Below, one piece after another: positions 8,013-15,979 of a stretch of DNA of 62,288 nucleotides. Each line of letters starts with the position of its first letter. Position 1 is the first letter of the stretch. Below the pieces are notes generated by a model. The model saw only the letters and a program-made list of their open reading frames with translations, made no database searches and was not told where the DNA came from. Made by a program: the position numbers and the translations under genes. Where the stretch lies: the NCBI GenBank assembly GCA_900769975.1, contig CAAGIR010000078.1:1-62288 (forward strand), given 5' to 3'. The DNA comes from Spirochaetia bacterium. GTDB taxonomy: Bacteria > Spirochaetota > Spirochaetia > Treponematales > Treponemataceae.

Positions 8013-8843
8013 ATGGATACAAAAGAATCATTTATCCCTTACATCGGAAAAATTATTGATATTAAACAGGAAACTCCTGATGTAAAAACTTTCAGTGTAG
8101 TTGGTCTTGATGGAAAAAAATTGTTTAATCACATTCCTGGTCAGTGTGCAATGTTGATTGTTCCTGGAATTGGCGAATCAATGATTTCCATTACATCATC
8201 ACCTACTCTTGAAACTCATATGGAATTTTCCATTAAAAAATGCGGCTGCGTAACTCAATGGCTTCATAATGCAGAAGTTGGACAGGAGATCTGTCTTAGA
8301 GGTCCAGTTGGAAATGGTTTTCCTGTTGATACAAAATTAAAAGGAAAAGATATTCTGGTAATTGCCGGTGGTATTGGAATTGCTCCAGTTCACTCTGTAG
8401 TTAATTATATGATGGATCATCGTTCTGATTACGGTAAGATTCAGGTTATTTATGGTAGTCGTTCTATGGCTGACCTTGTACGACTTGAAGAAATGCAGAA
8501 TGTTTGGATGAAACAACCTAACTGTTCTATTGACTTGACTATTGACCGGGCAGAAGAAGGATGGAAAGGTCATGTAGGTTTTGTTCCACCTTTTGTAACA
8601 GAACTTAACCCTGATCCAAGCATGACTGTTATTATGTGTGGACCTCCAATTTTAATTCACCTTTCACTTGATGCTTTGAAAAAACTTGGTTTTAAAGATG
8701 AACAAGTCTTTACAACTATGGAAATGCGCATGAAATGTGGTATTGGTAAATGCGGACGCTGTAATATTGGTGACAAATTTGTGTGCAAAGACGGTCCTGT
8801 ATTTAGTTTTGATCAGTTAGGTGAATTACCACCTGAATATTAA
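8013..8843 (+). CDS. FlxA-like FAD/NAD(P)H oxidoreductase subunit
   Basis: A 276-residue ferredoxin-NADP reductase-type protein, related to AsrB, sulfhydrogenase gamma and the PyrK electron-transfer subunit. It has a flavin-binding barrel (MISITSSP near 64), a nucleotide-binding segment (AGGIGIAPVHS near 117), and a C-terminal [2Fe-2S] site CGIGKCGRCNIG...C near 241-258 followed by KDGPVF. It should take hydride from NADH or NADPH and feed electrons into the Fe-S subunits and HdrA. It ends the hdr/flx block, with a gap of about 72 bases before it. NADH as donor is inferred from the Flx precedent. Confidence 0.85.
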   Translation: MDTKESFIPYIGKIIDIKQETPDVKTFSVVGLDGKKLFNHIPGQCAMLIVPGIGESMISITSSPTLETHMEFSIKKCGCVTQWLHNAEVGQEICLRGPVGNGFPVDTKLKGKDILVIAGGIGIAPVHSVVNYMMDHRSDYGKIQVIYGSRSMADLVRLEEMQNVWMKQPNCSIDLTIDRAEEGWKGHVGFVPPFVTELNPDPSMTVIMCGPPILIHLSLDALKKLGFKDEQVFTTMEMRMKCGIGKCGRCNIGDKFVCKDGPVFSFDQLGELPPEY

Positions 8844-8870
8844 TTTTTAATAAATTATACTTTTGGTATT

Positions 8871-8960
8871 CCAAACTTCCGGGGATTTTAAGGGGTTTAC
8901 CCCTTAGGAGAGGGGGTAGCGGAAAACCGAAGGTTTGGAGCGAGGGGCAGGCGCCCCACC
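8871..8960 (+). repeat. GC-rich palindromic intergenic repeat, copy A
   Basis: A GC-rich island in an AT-rich context. It contains the perfect hairpin AAGGGGT/ACCCCTT (8890-8905) and a longer imperfect pairing of CCAAAC (8871-8876) with GTTTGG (8933-8938). The reverse complement of 60279-60366 shares its core: CCCCTTAGGAGAG, GGGTAGCG, then GGAGCGAGGG in the same order. In both places it follows the stop codon of one gene and precedes the start of the next in the transcribed direction. No coding content is seen. Confidence 0.7.
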
Positions 8961-8971
8961 TTATATAATTT

Positions 8972-8998
8972 ACACTTGCACTTTTCAAGTGTTTTTTT
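8972..8998 (+). terminator. Intrinsic terminator abutting a ribosome-binding site
   Basis: ACACTTG (8972-8978) pairs with CAAGTGT (8986-8992) and is followed directly by six T (8993-8998), a textbook intrinsic terminator. The next bases are GGGAGA, the ribosome site of the fumarate-reductase Fe-S subunit starting at 9012. It lies between genes on the same strand, so it probably sets the ratio of the Hdr/Flx subunits to the reductase subunits or acts as an attenuator. Confidence 0.7.
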
Positions 8999-9011
8999 GG
9001 GAGATACGATA

Positions 9012-9701
9012 ATGGCAGAAAAAGAGATGGCTACAATTTATATTTTTGGAAAAAAATATGATGTACCTGCTGAATTAACAATTATGAATGCTATGGAGTA
9101 TGCTGGTTACCAGTTGAAACGTGGCTGTGGATGTAGAAACGGTTTTTGTGGTGCTTGTGCTACAATTTATAGAATTAAAGGACAAAATCAATTGCAGACT
9201 TGTCTGGCTTGTTCTAAAAAAGTTGAAAATGATATGTACATTGCAACTTTGCCGTTCTTCCCTCTTGTAAAACAGATTTATGATATCAACACTGTAAAAC
9301 CAGAACAGGCTGTTATGATGCAGCTTTATCCTGAAATTTATGCTTGTGTTGGTTGTAATGCATGTACACGTGCTTGTCCTCAGGATTTGCAGACTATGCA
9401 GTACATCGCTTATGCTCAGAGAGGTGACTTTGCAAAATGTGCTGACCTTTCTTTTGACTGTGTAATGTGCGGTTGCTGTTCTTCTAGATGTCCTGCTGGT
9501 ATTTCTCATCCACAGGTTGCAGAACTTGCACGCCGTATAAATGGTAAATATCTTCAGCCACAGACACAGCATCTTATTGATCGTGTTGCTGAAATTGATT
9601 CTGGAAAATGCGAAGAAGAAATTAAAAAACTTATCGCAATGTGTACTGGTGACAAAGCTCAAATAAAAAATCTCTACAATAATAGAGATATTGAAAAATA
9701 A
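9012..9701 (+). CDS. Fumarate reductase/Tfr-like iron-sulfur subunit
   Basis: A 229-residue SdhB/FrdB/TfrB-like subunit. The N-terminal half is a plant-type [2Fe-2S] ferredoxin fold (CGCRNGFCGAC near 40-50, with a fourth Cys at TCLAC near 65). The C-terminal half has two CxxCxxCxxxCP motifs (CVGCNACTRACP, CVMCGCCSSRCP), more like HdrC than like the [3Fe-4S]-containing FrdB. There is no C-terminal CCG domain, unlike archaeal TfrB, where SdhB-like and HdrB-like halves are fused; here HdrB is a separate gene upstream. The start at 9012 is set by the adjacent GGGAGA; an upstream in-frame start would read through the terminator hairpin. The partner is the next gene. Confidence 0.85.
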   Translation: MAEKEMATIYIFGKKYDVPAELTIMNAMEYAGYQLKRGCGCRNGFCGACATIYRIKGQNQLQTCLACSKKVENDMYIATLPFFPLVKQIYDINTVKPEQAVMMQLYPEIYACVGCNACTRACPQDLQTMQYIAYAQRGDFAKCADLSFDCVMCGCCSSRCPAGISHPQVAELARRINGKYLQPQTQHLIDRVAEIDSGKCEEEIKKLIAMCTGDKAQIKNLYNNRDIEK

Positions 9702-9743
9702 TAGAAGAATACGTAAATACGACGTACTCTAGGAGATAAATAC

Positions 9744-11387
9744 ATGTACGGAAATTATCTTGATGATGCAGCAAAAATTGTTGCAGAAAAACGCGAAGAA
9801 AACCTTAAATTTGAACACGCTCGTCTTACTGCAGAAGAAAAAGACGATTTATTGCTTAAATTTCACCCAGACAGAATTAAAGAACAGTTTTCTGAACTAA
9901 AAATTGGTCCAAATAAAGGTGAAAAAGCTCCTATCGAACTTGTTGAAATGCTTCAGGCAAAACCTCGTTATGAAGCAAATCAGATTGACCTGAACCACGT
10001 TGATTATGAAACTGATGTTCTTGTAATTGGTGGTGGTGGTGCTGGAACAAGTGCTGCAATCATGGCTTCTGAAGCAGGCGCAAAAGTTTTACTTGCAACA
10101 AAGCTTCGTGTTGGAGATGCAAATACAATGATGGCAGAAGGTGGTATTCAGGCTGCTGATAAACCAAATGACTCTCCAGCTCAGCATTATCTTGACTGTT
10201 ATGGTGGCGGTCATTTTGATGGAAAACCTGAACTTGTATATACACTTGTAAATAAAGCTCCATCTGTAATTAAATGGCTCAATGATTTGGGTGTTGAATT
10301 TGATAAGGAAGCAGACGGTACAATGGTAACAACTCATGGTGGTGGAACAAGCCGCAAACGTATGCACGCATGTAAAGACTATTCTGGTGCAGAAATTATG
10401 CGTACTTTACGCGATGAAACTTTTAACCGTGCTGATTCAATTACTGTTGTTGATTTTACTGCCGCAATTGAAATTATCAAAAATGATAAGGGTGAAGCTT
10501 GCGGTGCTGTTTTGATGAACATTGAAACTGGAGAACTCCACATTGCAAAAGCAAAAGTTGTAATTCTTGCTACTGGCGGTGCAGGACGTATGCACTATCA
10601 GGGATTCCCAACATCTAACCACTACGGTGCTACTGCAGACGGACTTGTTATGGCTTATCGTGCTGGTGCAAAACTTTTGTATCAGGATTCTTTACAGTAT
10701 CATCCTACTGGAGCTGCTTACCCTACTCAGATTCTTGGTAAACTTGTAACTGAAAAAGTACGTTCTCTTGGAGCAAAACTTATCAATAAAGACGGTGAAG
10801 TTTACATTCATCCTCTTGAAACCCGCGATGTTAATGCATCTGGTATTATCCGCGAAGTTCGTGAAGGTCGTGGTGTTGATAATGATGTACAGCCTGCAGT
10901 TTGGCTTGATACTCCGATGATTGAAATGATTCACGGTGAAGGAACTATTCTTAAATCAATTCCAGCAATGTACAATATGTTCATTAAATATGGAATCGAT
11001 ATAAGAAAGGAACCTATTCTTGTTTATCCAACACTTCACTATCAAAACGGTGGTGTTGAAATTGATGCAACTTGCCATACAAATGTAAAAAATCTTCTTG
11101 TTGCAGGTGAAGCATCTGGCGGTGTTCATGGAACTAACCGTTTAATGGGTAACTCTTTGCTTGATGTTGTAGTATTTGGTCGTGAAGCTGGTATCGAAGC
11201 TGGAAAAATCTTCAAAGATATAGCAACTACTGAAACTTCAAAAATGAACCTTGATCATGTAACTGCTTTTGAAAAAGAACGTGATGCAGCTGGAATTAAA
11301 GGTGATGTTGTTTCACCAAAAATTCTTCCTGTTTATCATCATGGAAACAAAGAATTTGATAAGGCAATTCCAGGTGCAAGTAAATAA
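9744..11387 (+). CDS. Soluble fumarate reductase-like flavoprotein subunit
   Basis: A 547-residue FrdA/SdhA/TfrA-family flavoprotein. Visible are the FAD fold VIGGGGAGTSAAI near 94, AEGGIQAA near 128, TGGAGRMH near 277, HPTG near 318, RDVNASGIIREVREGRG near 361-377 with the conserved active-site Arg region, and HGTNRLMGNSLLD near 463. Where membrane FrdA/SdhA have a His for covalent FAD in the SHT(V) segment, this protein reads ANTMM, so the flavin should be non-covalent as in soluble fumarate reductases. No signal peptide and no FrdC/D membrane subunits are present, so electrons must come from a soluble donor, most likely the Hdr/Flx module upstream. The ribosome site is AGGAG. L-aspartate oxidase is a possible relative, but the paired Fe-S subunit argues against it. 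Confidence 0.85.
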   Translation: MYGNYLDDAAKIVAEKREENLKFEHARLTAEEKDDLLLKFHPDRIKEQFSELKIGPNKGEKAPIELVEMLQAKPRYEANQIDLNHVDYETDVLVIGGGGAGTSAAIMASEAGAKVLLATKLRVGDANTMMAEGGIQAADKPNDSPAQHYLDCYGGGHFDGKPELVYTLVNKAPSVIKWLNDLGVEFDKEADGTMVTTHGGGTSRKRMHACKDYSGAEIMRTLRDETFNRADSITVVDFTAAIEIIKNDKGEACGAVLMNIETGELHIAKAKVVILATGGAGRMHYQGFPTSNHYGATADGLVMAYRAGAKLLYQDSLQYHPTGAAYPTQILGKLVTEKVRSLGAKLINKDGEVYIHPLETRDVNASGIIREVREGRGVDNDVQPAVWLDTPMIEMIHGEGTILKSIPAMYNMFIKYGIDIRKEPILVYPTLHYQNGGVEIDATCHTNVKNLLVAGEASGGVHGTNRLMGNSLLDVVVFGREAGIEAGKIFKDIATTETSKMNLDHVTAFEKERDAAGIKGDVVSPKILPVYHHGNKEFDKAIPGASK

Positions 11388-11394
11388 ATAAAAA

Positions 11395-11545
11395 TGCCGG
11401 TGTAAATGCGGCAAAAGTTTTATTTTATGGGGCTGTCCAAAAGATAAGTTCCAGTGTTTTATTCCGAATATTTTCGAGTTTAATTACACTGCAAGTTATA
11501 CAGATTTTTCTGTCTGACGGAACTTATATGGCAGCCTCTTTTTCT
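11395..11545 (+). terminator. Hairpins ending the fumarate reductase operon
   Basis: A small hairpin TGCCG/CGGCA (11395-11413) lies just after the stop. A larger nested structure follows: GGCTG (11431-11435) pairs with CAGCC (11532-11536) and ATAAGTTCC (11444-11452) with GGAACTTAT (11519-11527), then a T-rich tract. The large structure resembles an intergenic palindromic repeat used as a terminator. The hairpin at 22201 starts with the related bases GGCTGTCTAAAATC. Confidence 0.6.
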
Positions 11546-11573
11546 TTATTTTTTTCAAAAAAAATGTACTTTA

Positions 11574-11602
11574 TTGAATATTTATAGCTATATGGTTATA
11601 AT
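11574..11602 (+). promoter_or_regulatory. Predicted sigma-70 promoter of the exchanger gene
   Basis: TTGAAT (11574-11579), a 17-base spacer and TATAAT (11597-11602). Transcription would start near 11609, leaving about 30 bases with an AGAGG ribosome site before the ATG at 11639. Together with the upstream terminator this suggests the exchanger has its own transcript. Confidence 0.6.
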
Positions 11603-11638
11603 GTATTCAAATTTTAATTTTTTAAGAGGTTAAAAAAA

Positions 11639-12841
11639 ATGACTGCTTATTTAGCTGGGGTTTGTTCTTCTGCCCTGTCATTTATTTTTGTTGTTTTTGC
11701 CATTGGTACAATCGGATATCTGGTTGGCGGCATCAAAATTAAAGGTATTGAACTTGGAACTGCAGGTGTTCTTCTAGTTGCCCTGCTCTATGGAATTCTT
11801 GCACACTTTATTCCGTCATTTACAATTGGAGAAAAGGTGATTTATCTTTTCAATAATACAATAAAGGCGAATTTTGGAATTGTTTCTAACATAGGAACTG
11901 CTTTATTCGTTACTGCTGTTGGATTAATTGCGGGTCCCAAGTTCTTCCGTTCTTTCAACAAAAGTACATTAGCATATATTTTGCTTGGAGTAATTATTAT
12001 TGCGCTTGGTGCAGGAACAGCCATTTTGTTTACTATTTTTGATAAAAACATGTCTTCTTCTATGGCAGTTGGTTTGCTTACTGGCGGTCTTACTTCTACT
12101 CCTGGATTTAGTGCAGGAAAAGAATGTGTCCAGGCTATTGAAGCTGATGTAACTGCAGGATACGGTATTGCATATACTTTTGGTGTTCTTGGTGTTGTTC
12201 TTTTTGTTCAATTAATTCCAAAAATCTTAAAAGTTAATATGCAGGATGAAGTTGCCCATTTCAAAGCTGCAAATCAAATTACAATTCCAGAACCAAAAGG
12301 AAAATTAACTGCAATTGAACCTTTCGGATTCTTTGCTTTTTTCCTTGCAGTTTCATTAGGCTGTTTGATTGGTTCTATTAAAATACCAGGTATAAACTTT
12401 TCACTGGGTAATTCTGGCGGTTGTTTAATTGGTGGATTAATAGTTGGTCATTTTGCACATTTAGGAAAAGTTGACTGCCGCATTAAAAAAGAAACACTTA
12501 ATTTTATGCGTGAACTTGGACTTGTTTTGTTCCTTATCGGTGCTGGTGTTCCTGGTGGTGTCAACTTTATTGAAAAATTCCGTTGGACTTATTTTATTTA
12601 TGGTGCCGTAATGACTACAGTTCCTATGGTTGTAGGATATATAATTGCAAGATATGTTTTCAAATTAAGCATATTGAACAATTTGGGGTCTATTACAGGA
12701 GGAATGACTTCTACTCCTGCTTTGGGAACATTAATTGCAACTGCCGGAACTGACGAAGTATCTGCAGCTTATGCCGCAACTTATCCGTTTGCATTGGTTT
12801 CAATTGTTTTGGCAGCAAAAATTATAATTATGGCATTCTAA
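11639..12841 (+). CDS. AspT/YidE/YbjL-type exchanger
   Basis: A 400-residue, highly hydrophobic membrane protein with about ten or more predicted helices in two similar halves. Each half carries the family signature: TGGLTSTPGFSAG near 150 and TGGMTSTPALGTLIA near 357, the latter followed by YAATYPFA. This duplication is typical of the aspartate:alanine exchanger family (AspT, YidE, YbjL). Unlike AspT or YidE it has no TrkA_C insert between the halves. The substrate cannot be read from sequence. Its place after a fumarate-reducing system makes a C4-dicarboxylate or amino-acid exchange (succinate out, fumarate or aspartate in) an attractive guess only. Confidence 0.75.
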   Translation: MTAYLAGVCSSALSFIFVVFAIGTIGYLVGGIKIKGIELGTAGVLLVALLYGILAHFIPSFTIGEKVIYLFNNTIKANFGIVSNIGTALFVTAVGLIAGPKFFRSFNKSTLAYILLGVIIIALGAGTAILFTIFDKNMSSSMAVGLLTGGLTSTPGFSAGKECVQAIEADVTAGYGIAYTFGVLGVVLFVQLIPKILKVNMQDEVAHFKAANQITIPEPKGKLTAIEPFGFFAFFLAVSLGCLIGSIKIPGINFSLGNSGGCLIGGLIVGHFAHLGKVDCRIKKETLNFMRELGLVLFLIGAGVPGGVNFIEKFRWTYFIYGAVMTTVPMVVGYIIARYVFKLSILNNLGSITGGMTSTPALGTLIATAGTDEVSAAYAATYPFALVSIVLAAKIIIMAF

Positions 12842-12890
12842 ACTATAAAATGCTTTGTTACATTGTTTAATAAAAACTACATATGTAATG

Positions 12891-13003
12891 GTGATGTGGC
12901 GATTTAAAAATAATTTCAAGTTGACGCTTTTAGCTAAACGGAACTGCCACACCACTTGTGAAAAAAATCAAATGGCACAATTTTAATTTCAGCCATTTGA
13001 TTT
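12891..13003. terminator. Bidirectional terminator between convergent genes
   Basis: A perfect 12-bp stem, AAATCAAATGGC (12965-12976) with GCCATTTGATTT (12992-13003), is flanked by T-rich sequence in both directions. It can end both the + strand exchanger gene and the minus-strand cyclase gene. An outer imperfect stem GTGATGTGGC (12891-12900) with GCCACACCAC (12946-12955) precedes it. The inner left arm and loop match the end of the repeat at 18691-18811. Confidence 0.75.
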
Positions 13004-13007
13004 CTTT

Positions 13008-15899
13008 TTATTTCGATGTCATATTAATTACGCCATCCCAGTTTTCTGGTATACCGTTTTCAATGAAGTTTTTACATCGTTCTGCAAAAACTAATGAAGT
13101 AGGATCACCTTCATTTATTGAATTTGCCTGTAAGAATAATTTTCCTGCATTTATAAAATCTTTCCTCAAGTATCTTTCCATTGCTGCATTAAAAATATCA
13201 ATTCGTTCTCTTTCGCTGCTTGTTAAATCACTTGAAAAACCTATTACGTTATAAAGCTGTACCGGTGTTGAACGACCGACAACTCTTACGCGATCCAGTT
13301 TTCTTGCTGCAATTTCATCTTTATGGACACCAGTATTTGCAAAATTCCATGTTGAATCGGAGCACATAATCCAAGAATTATATGCTTTATTAACACCTTC
13401 CAAACGACTTGCAAGGTTTACTGTATCACCAATCATTGTATAGTTTAATTTACTAAATGTATCCGTTTTACTGCCCATCAAACCGACAAATGCATCACCA
13501 GAGTTTATACCTATACGAGTTTGTAAAGGATTAAGTTTTATCATTTCTGTTGTACCATTTGCATTTTGAATTTCGACAGGCTTAAAAAGGTCTGAATGTG
13601 TGTTATTAAACTCAATTTCGACTTTTTTCATATTAATTGCAGAAGAAAGACAACGGAATGCCCATTCTTCTTTTGTATGAGCGTTCATTGGATCTGGAGC
13701 ACCGAACATAGAAATAATAGCATCACCTTCATATTTATCGATATTACCGTTATTTTTAAGGATTTCATTAGACATTTGCCCAAGATATTCGTTTAAAATT
13801 TCGATTAATTTGTTTGGACCTTCGTCACCATAACGTTTTCCTATACTTTCGCTTAATGTTGAAAATTTTTGAATATCAGAAAATAATGCAGTAATTACTT
13901 TTTTTTGACCTTCTGTTTTAAAAGCATCTGGATTTCTTCTTAATTCTTCTACAGTATCTTTATTTGCAAAGGAAGCGGCAATCTGTGTAATAAATCTTTT
14001 TTCAATAATACTCTGATAAAATCGGAATGAAATTCCATAAATTAAGTCTATAAGAAGGAATAAAATCGTTCCAAAAAATCTAATATAATAATGAGAAAAA
14101 ACAAAAAGCGAACCAAAAACAAGACAATACACTAAATATAAAACAAAAGTTATAATGTTCTGAGCAGAATTTGAAAGCCTGATATAAAGTAAAGTTAATA
14201 ATGATAAAACTACGGCAAATAAAAAGCCCCAATACCAGTGAATATTATTAATAAAATCTTGATTTAACAGAGTATTAAGAATATTTGCGTGAATACCAAT
14301 ATTCATAAACTTCTTTTCGTATGGAGTTGCACCGTTATCTGTTGTTGATGTTGCAGTATTACCAATTAAACAATAAGCATCTTTATAAATCGGCTGCATT
14401 TGTGCCATAAATTCTTTATATATTTTATATTCATGTTTTAGATTTTCATAATCTTCTGTTATTATGTTTTTAATTTCGTTGTTTTCTGATAAAGAAATAT
14501 ATTGAGAAATTTCTTTTAACCTAGTAAAAATCTCTTCTGTGTAATTTGAGTTAAGGAAAGACTCAATTTTTTTATAGAATTGTTTTTTTGTGTTGAAATA
14601 ATCAGAATATTCTTCTTCAGAAATTCCTTCTAAAGCATTTCCATATTCATCATAACCTGTACATTTCGAAAGCAGATAATCTTTATAGTCTAGGATATCC
14701 AAATATTCATTTATAAGTTCGTTAACAATAATTACATAATCCATTTCTGAACCATCTTCTTTAAAAATTATAGGAATGGATATATTGTTCAAACATAAAT
14801 AAATTTGTTCTTCAATTTTCGGGATATTTATCAAATTGATGATAGAGTCATTTCTAAAAGATTCATCGCACGAACCTTTTCTGTAATTTATAAATAATCT
14901 TCCATATTCATCCACAGGGATTACAATATCAGATCTTTTTCCAGTTTTTTGATTTATAGCATTTTTTATGATATATTTATCTTTTATTCGTACTATTTCT
15001 TTTGAATCAACAATATCCAGAAATGGTCCAAAAGTTAATTGTGCCAGATATTTTCCATCATATTTATATAACAATTCCATTCTGCGTCTTACACCATCAC
15101 TGTCAATTACAGAATTCGTAAAATTTGCACCATATGCCCGTGTGAGCAATTTGTGTAATGCCGGTGTAAAGCCTTTGGGTTCCTGAGATTCTAGGGAAGT
15201 TCTGTCATTTCCTATCGTAATTAAATCATATTCATCTTCTACAGAACTCAATAATAATCTTCTTGTGGCATAATCTATTTCTTCTTCTGCTGTTTCATAC
15301 CCCAAATCCTGATGATTAATAGTCAGATATGATTTGCCAAAAAACTGTAAGCATTGTGCAAAATATTCATCATTATCACGTGACATATTATTTGTAATGT
15401 AGTCATTTAATTGCGTAAAACTTGGAATTATATTTTCTTCTAATAGATTTCGTTTAAGTTCTGGCAAATCTTCCAGTCCAAAATATCCAGAACCGAGGGC
15501 ATCTGTCATTTGCGAAATTAATTCATTTACATTCTGTTCTGTTTCTGCAATGCTGTTATAAATTTTTTGTTCAGCAGAAGGAGCAATCCCGTTTTTTGAA
15601 GGCGAAATGTATTCAATATCGAAAATTGCTGATTTTGCACCAAGTTCTTTCATACTTAAAAGAGCATTAGCAATTTCGTCACGACTCCAAGGCCATTCTC
15701 CCAAAGCAAGAATGGAAGGATCATCAATTTTTACCATCAGAATATTTTGATTTTGTTCAGGTTGTTTTCTGAAACGTAAAAGGCTGTCATATAATTTATA
15801 ATCCAGTGCCTGAAAAAAATTCAAATAACAAACACCAGCAAATAAAACTATTATCAGTAATTTAATAAAAACGTAAACGGCATATTTTCTCTTTTTCAT
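13008..15899 (-). CDS. CHASE2-domain class III adenylate cyclase
   Basis: A 963-residue membrane sensor. One N-terminal membrane helix (about 5-28) leads to a long extracytoplasmic CHASE2-type region (DDPSILALGEWPWSRDEI near 58-75) with large insertions, then about three helices (550-645) and a cytoplasmic class III cyclase (about 670-870). Cyclase motifs are intact: FSDIQKFS and EGDAIISMFG supply the metal-binding Asp, KYEGD the purine-contact Lys, and IGDTVNLASRLEG the Asn and Arg of the transition state. It should therefore make cAMP in response to an external signal. The gene is monocistronic and probably leaderless: -10 TATAAT ends 6 bases before the ATG. Similar CHASE2 cyclases are common in Treponema and Leptospira. 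Confidence 0.88.
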   Translation of the reverse strand: MKKRKYAVYVFIKLLIIVLFAGVCYLNFFQALDYKLYDSLLRFRKQPEQNQNILMVKIDDPSILALGEWPWSRDEIANALLSMKELGAKSAIFDIEYISPSKNGIAPSAEQKIYNSIAETEQNVNELISQMTDALGSGYFGLEDLPELKRNLLEENIIPSFTQLNDYITNNMSRDNDEYFAQCLQFFGKSYLTINHQDLGYETAEEEIDYATRRLLLSSVEDEYDLITIGNDRTSLESQEPKGFTPALHKLLTRAYGANFTNSVIDSDGVRRRMELLYKYDGKYLAQLTFGPFLDIVDSKEIVRIKDKYIIKNAINQKTGKRSDIVIPVDEYGRLFINYRKGSCDESFRNDSIINLINIPKIEEQIYLCLNNISIPIIFKEDGSEMDYVIIVNELINEYLDILDYKDYLLSKCTGYDEYGNALEGISEEEYSDYFNTKKQFYKKIESFLNSNYTEEIFTRLKEISQYISLSENNEIKNIITEDYENLKHEYKIYKEFMAQMQPIYKDAYCLIGNTATSTTDNGATPYEKKFMNIGIHANILNTLLNQDFINNIHWYWGFLFAVVLSLLTLLYIRLSNSAQNIITFVLYLVYCLVFGSLFVFSHYYIRFFGTILFLLIDLIYGISFRFYQSIIEKRFITQIAASFANKDTVEELRRNPDAFKTEGQKKVITALFSDIQKFSTLSESIGKRYGDEGPNKLIEILNEYLGQMSNEILKNNGNIDKYEGDAIISMFGAPDPMNAHTKEEWAFRCLSSAINMKKVEIEFNNTHSDLFKPVEIQNANGTTEMIKLNPLQTRIGINSGDAFVGLMGSKTDTFSKLNYTMIGDTVNLASRLEGVNKAYNSWIMCSDSTWNFANTGVHKDEIAARKLDRVRVVGRSTPVQLYNVIGFSSDLTSSERERIDIFNAAMERYLRKDFINAGKLFLQANSINEGDPTSLVFAERCKNFIENGIPENWDGVINMTSK

Positions 15900-15905
15900 T
15901 CCATA

Positions 15906-15934
15906 ATTATAACATAATTTTAAATAAATGAAAA
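15906..15934 (-). promoter_or_regulatory. Predicted promoter of the CHASE2 cyclase, leaderless
   Basis: Minus strand: -35 TTTTCA (15929-15934), a 17-base spacer, -10 TATAAT (15906-15911), then 6 bases to the ATG at 15899. The predicted transcription start falls on the start codon. No Shine-Dalgarno sequence is present. Confidence 0.5.
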
Positions 15935-15979
15935 ATAATTACAGATAAAATTTGAAAATAATACGCAAATTTGTTAAAT

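Noticed and set aside
6903..8843. Assignment of the two subunits as an anaerobic sulfite reductase (AsrAB)
   Set aside because: They are related to AsrA and AsrB, but no AsrC sirohaem subunit is present and the neighbours are HdrABC and MvhD-like, which fits Flx-type subunits better.
9075..9662. Long open frame on the minus strand opposite the fumarate reductase Fe-S subunit
   Set aside because: It is Cys/Thr/Ser/Phe-rich with no motif and lies fully opposite a well-supported gene, so it is a shadow frame.
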